Shown piece after piece: positions 5,747 to 7,336 of a stretch of 7,336 nucleotides of DNA. Both the position numbers and the translations under genes were made by a program. The DNA comes from UBA6107 sp034430175 (lineage in GTDB: Bacteria > Chloroflexota > Anaerolineae > Anaerolineales > Anaerolineaceae). The notes beneath the pieces were generated by a model. The model searched no databases. It was not told the DNA's origin and worked only from the letters and a program-made list of their open reading frames with translations. The stretch spans positions 1 through 7,336 of the forward strand of contig DAOUFI010000016.1 of NCBI GenBank assembly GCA_034430175.1. The letters run 5' to 3'. Position 1 is the stretch's first letter, and each line of letters starts with the position of its first letter.

Positions 5747-7336
5747 ATGAGCGAGTTAAAGCTACCAAACCAGGTAAGCCAATTGCGCCAATCAGATTTT
5801 TACGCGATTCCTAGTAAACCGTGGGTGTATTGGGTGAGTGAAGATATTCTCCAATTATTTAAAAACATACCCCCCGCAAAATATACTGCAGATGCGCGCA
5901 GAGGATTGGCGACAGGAGATAATACAAGATTCTATCGATATTGGTGGGAAACCGGACTTGCCAATATTGGACAAGGGATGGAAGATCGCACAGCAGCCAA
6001 AAATTCTGACAAAAAATGGTTCCCAATTATGAAAGAAGGCGCTTTTTTGCGCTGGTATGGGAATCAATATTACATCGTGAATTGGAAAAATGATGGACAT
6101 GAAATTAGATCATTTTTTACTCCTAAAGGGAAATTGGCTTCTCGTCCTCAAAATCTTGAGTATTATTTCCGTGAAGGGATTACATGGAGTACGATCACCT
6201 CAAAAAAACTCTCAGTAAGATTTATGCCTAAAGGTTTTATCTTTTCAGATAAAGGCGATTCCGCTTTTACTGAAGCCCCATTATTTTTGCTAGCCATATT
6301 AAATTCGTCTCTCGGAGCCTTTTTTGCTCGGTTGCTTTCGGGCACAATGGATCTAACTTGTGGAACAATTGCTGATCTGCCTACAATAAAGCCGAATAAA
6401 CTAATTATTCAAAATGCGCAAAAATGTATAAGATTAGCCAAAGAAGAATATACTGCTAATGAATTAGCATTTGAATTTGTATTTCCACTAAGTTGGATCC
6501 ATGGGGTAGACGACCAAACAAAAATCCTCAATTTAATGATCTCTGAAGAATCCAAAATTGACAATGAAGTATTTCGCCTTTATGGTGTATCAAATAAGGA
6601 TCGAATTACCATCGAAACAGAATTATCAGGGGGGGTATTAGAAGACGCAGTATTAGAAGGCGAAATAGAAGAAACAGAGAATAGCGAAGAAACGACCAGT
6701 ACTATTTTTACGCAGCAAGAACTTGGTTTACGGTGGCTCTCCTATACCGTTGGCATTATCCTTGATCGCTTCCACCCAGGTTCTGCCGGTAGTCTTGGCT
6801 CTGGCATCTACCGCCGTACCGATTTTGCAATCGGCTCATTGCCCGAACCCACTGAAGAAGAATTCAACGAACTGGTCGGCGAGCCATCCAAGTTTGCTTA
6901 TATCGATGAGCAGGGCGGGCGGCATGTCTTCACCCGCGAAGTGGAACAGGCCCTGCGGGAGCTGGCAGTCCCAGACGGCATCGCCGTCTTCGACCCCAAC
7001 CACCCCCGCGACCTGCCCACCCTGGTGAGCAAGGCATTGGAACTCATGCTCGGACAGGCGCAAGCCCAGGAAGTGATCCAGCAGGCGGCTGGCGGTGATC
7101 TGCGCAAGTTCCTGGAAAAGGATTTTTTCACCCAGCACCACATCAAACAATACCGCAAACGTCCGGTCTACTGGCCGATCCAGTCTTCAAAGCGTTCCTA
7201 CGGCTTTGTGCTGTTCCACGAGAAGATCGACCGCAACACCTTCTATGCCCTGCAGCAAGAACCCTACCTGCCCACCAAACGACGTGCTGTGCAGCTGCGC
7301 CTGGAAGAGCTTGGTAAAAAGGTGCTGACCGCCCAA
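5747..7336 (+). CDS. pglX: PglX-like protein without methyltransferase domain (3' partial)
   Basis: An open frame of 530 codons from ATG 5747 to the right edge, with no stop in the window. I translated it by hand and it stays in phase throughout. It matches the second half of BREX PglX: QSDFYAIPSKPWVYWVSE at the start of the target-recognition region, RRGLATGDNTRF (R51-F62), an FPIMKEGAFLRWYGN block (F92-N106), ITWSTIT (from I145), FIFSDKGDSAF, LLAILNSSLGAFFARL, an acidic linker (about 291-321), LRWLSYTVGIILDRF, and the C-terminal KRPVYWPIQSSKRSYGF (PVYW at 473-476). Full PglX is about 1200 aa, with an N-terminal SAM methyltransferase carrying an NPPY motif; that half is absent. The HEPN gene ends just 18 bases upstream, so it is not hidden behind a nearby frameshift. 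The protein may be a separate specificity subunit, a spare recognition cassette, or a decayed gene. Codons before about 6720 are AT-rich and those after it GC-rich, suggesting a mosaic. The family match is strong; activity is unknown. Confidence 0.85.
   Translation, partial: MSELKLPNQVSQLRQSDFYAIPSKPWVYWVSEDILQLFKNIPPAKYTADARRGLATGDNTRFYRYWWETGLANIGQGMEDRTAAKNSDKKWFPIMKEGAFLRWYGNQYYIVNWKNDGHEIRSFFTPKGKLASRPQNLEYYFREGITWSTITSKKLSVRFMPKGFIFSDKGDSAFTEAPLFLLAILNSSLGAFFARLLSGTMDLTCGTIADLPTIKPNKLIIQNAQKCIRLAKEEYTANELAFEFVFPLSWIHGVDDQTKILNLMISEESKIDNEVFRLYGVSNKDRITIETELSGGVLEDAVLEGEIEETENSEETTSTIFTQQELGLRWLSYTVGIILDRFHPGSAGSLGSGIYRRTDFAIGSLPEPTEEEFNELVGEPSKFAYIDEQGGRHVFTREVEQALRELAVPDGIAVFDPNHPRDLPTLVSKALELMLGQAQAQEVIQQAAGGDLRKFLEKDFFTQHHIKQYRKRPVYWPIQSSKRSYGFVLFHEKIDRNTFYALQQEPYLPTKRRAVQLRLEELGKKVLTAQ
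6629..6635 (+). repeat. Homopolymer run of seven G in the pglX-like gene
   Basis: The run encodes the Gly-Gly of SGGV at the start of the acidic linker, between the recognition region and the C-terminal region. It is conspicuous in a local context that is otherwise AT-rich. A gain or loss of one G by slippage would shift the frame and remove the C-terminal 200 or more residues. The run is short for efficient phase variation, so its role is only a possibility. Confidence 0.6.
6635..6664 (+). repeat. Tandem 15-base imperfect repeat in the linker
   Basis: Two adjacent copies, GTATTAGAAGACGCA and GTATTAGAAGGCGAA, agree at 13 of 15 positions and encode VLEDA and VLEGE. They lie in a Glu-rich linker (ending EIEETENSEETTST) that is probably disordered. 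The repeat is in frame and looks like a local duplication that lengthened the linker. Confidence 0.7.

Noticed and set aside
5838..6032. Short plus-strand frame of 64 aa within the pglX-like gene
   Set aside because: It is out of frame with the PglX recognition region, which is clearly the coding frame here.
6723..7150. Plus- and minus-strand frames of about 100 aa in the GC-rich end
   Set aside because: They overlap the PglX C-terminal frame with its PVYW motif; GC-rich coding sequence opens alternative frames by chance.

Overview
The window is a densely packed stretch of bacterial (possibly archaeal) DNA with five genes on the + strand and no gap longer than about 20 bases between them. 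It reads as the inside of one long defence operon of the BREX/Pgl type. Three of the four initiation sites have a clear purine-rich Shine-Dalgarno element and stops abut starts, so translation is probably coupled. Base composition is moderate (near 50% GC) in most of the window. The taxon cannot be fixed from this; an environmental bacterium such as a member of Chloroflexota is only a guess.

Layout: (1) 2-217, the last 71 codons of a gene entering from the left, resembling the C-terminus of DUF1156-type DNA methylases (COG1743, the family of BREX type 3 PglXI). (2) 219-1151, a PD-(D/E)XK-fold nuclease-like protein of 310 aa. (3) 1158-4913, a 1251-aa BrxC-type P-loop ATPase, the most secure call. 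(4) 4919-5728, a 269-aa protein carrying a HEPN ribonuclease R-x4-H motif. (5) 5747 to the right edge, an open frame of at least 530 codons with no stop. It matches the target-recognition region and C-terminal half of PglX but starts where the methyltransferase domain would have ended, so the catalytic half is missing.

How they may work together: in known BREX systems BrxC (ATPase), PglX (adenine methyltransferase and specificity factor) and PglZ cooperate to mark host DNA and block phage replication. Here the BrxC ATPase and the PglX specificity half are present. A complete catalytic PglX domain is not in the window, and a different methylase family lies upstream. The nuclease and the HEPN protein are placed as accessory effectors. 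pglZ, brxA, brxB, brxL and any helicase are not visible and would have to lie outside.

Points most worth attention: the methyltransferase-less PglX, the abrupt AT-rich to GC-rich switch inside it, a run of seven G next to that junction, the HEPN gene between brxC and the pglX-like gene, and the nuclease between the DUF1156-type methylase and brxC. Nothing was found on the minus strand that stands on its own. No tRNA, rRNA, CRISPR array, insertion sequence or convincing terminator was seen.
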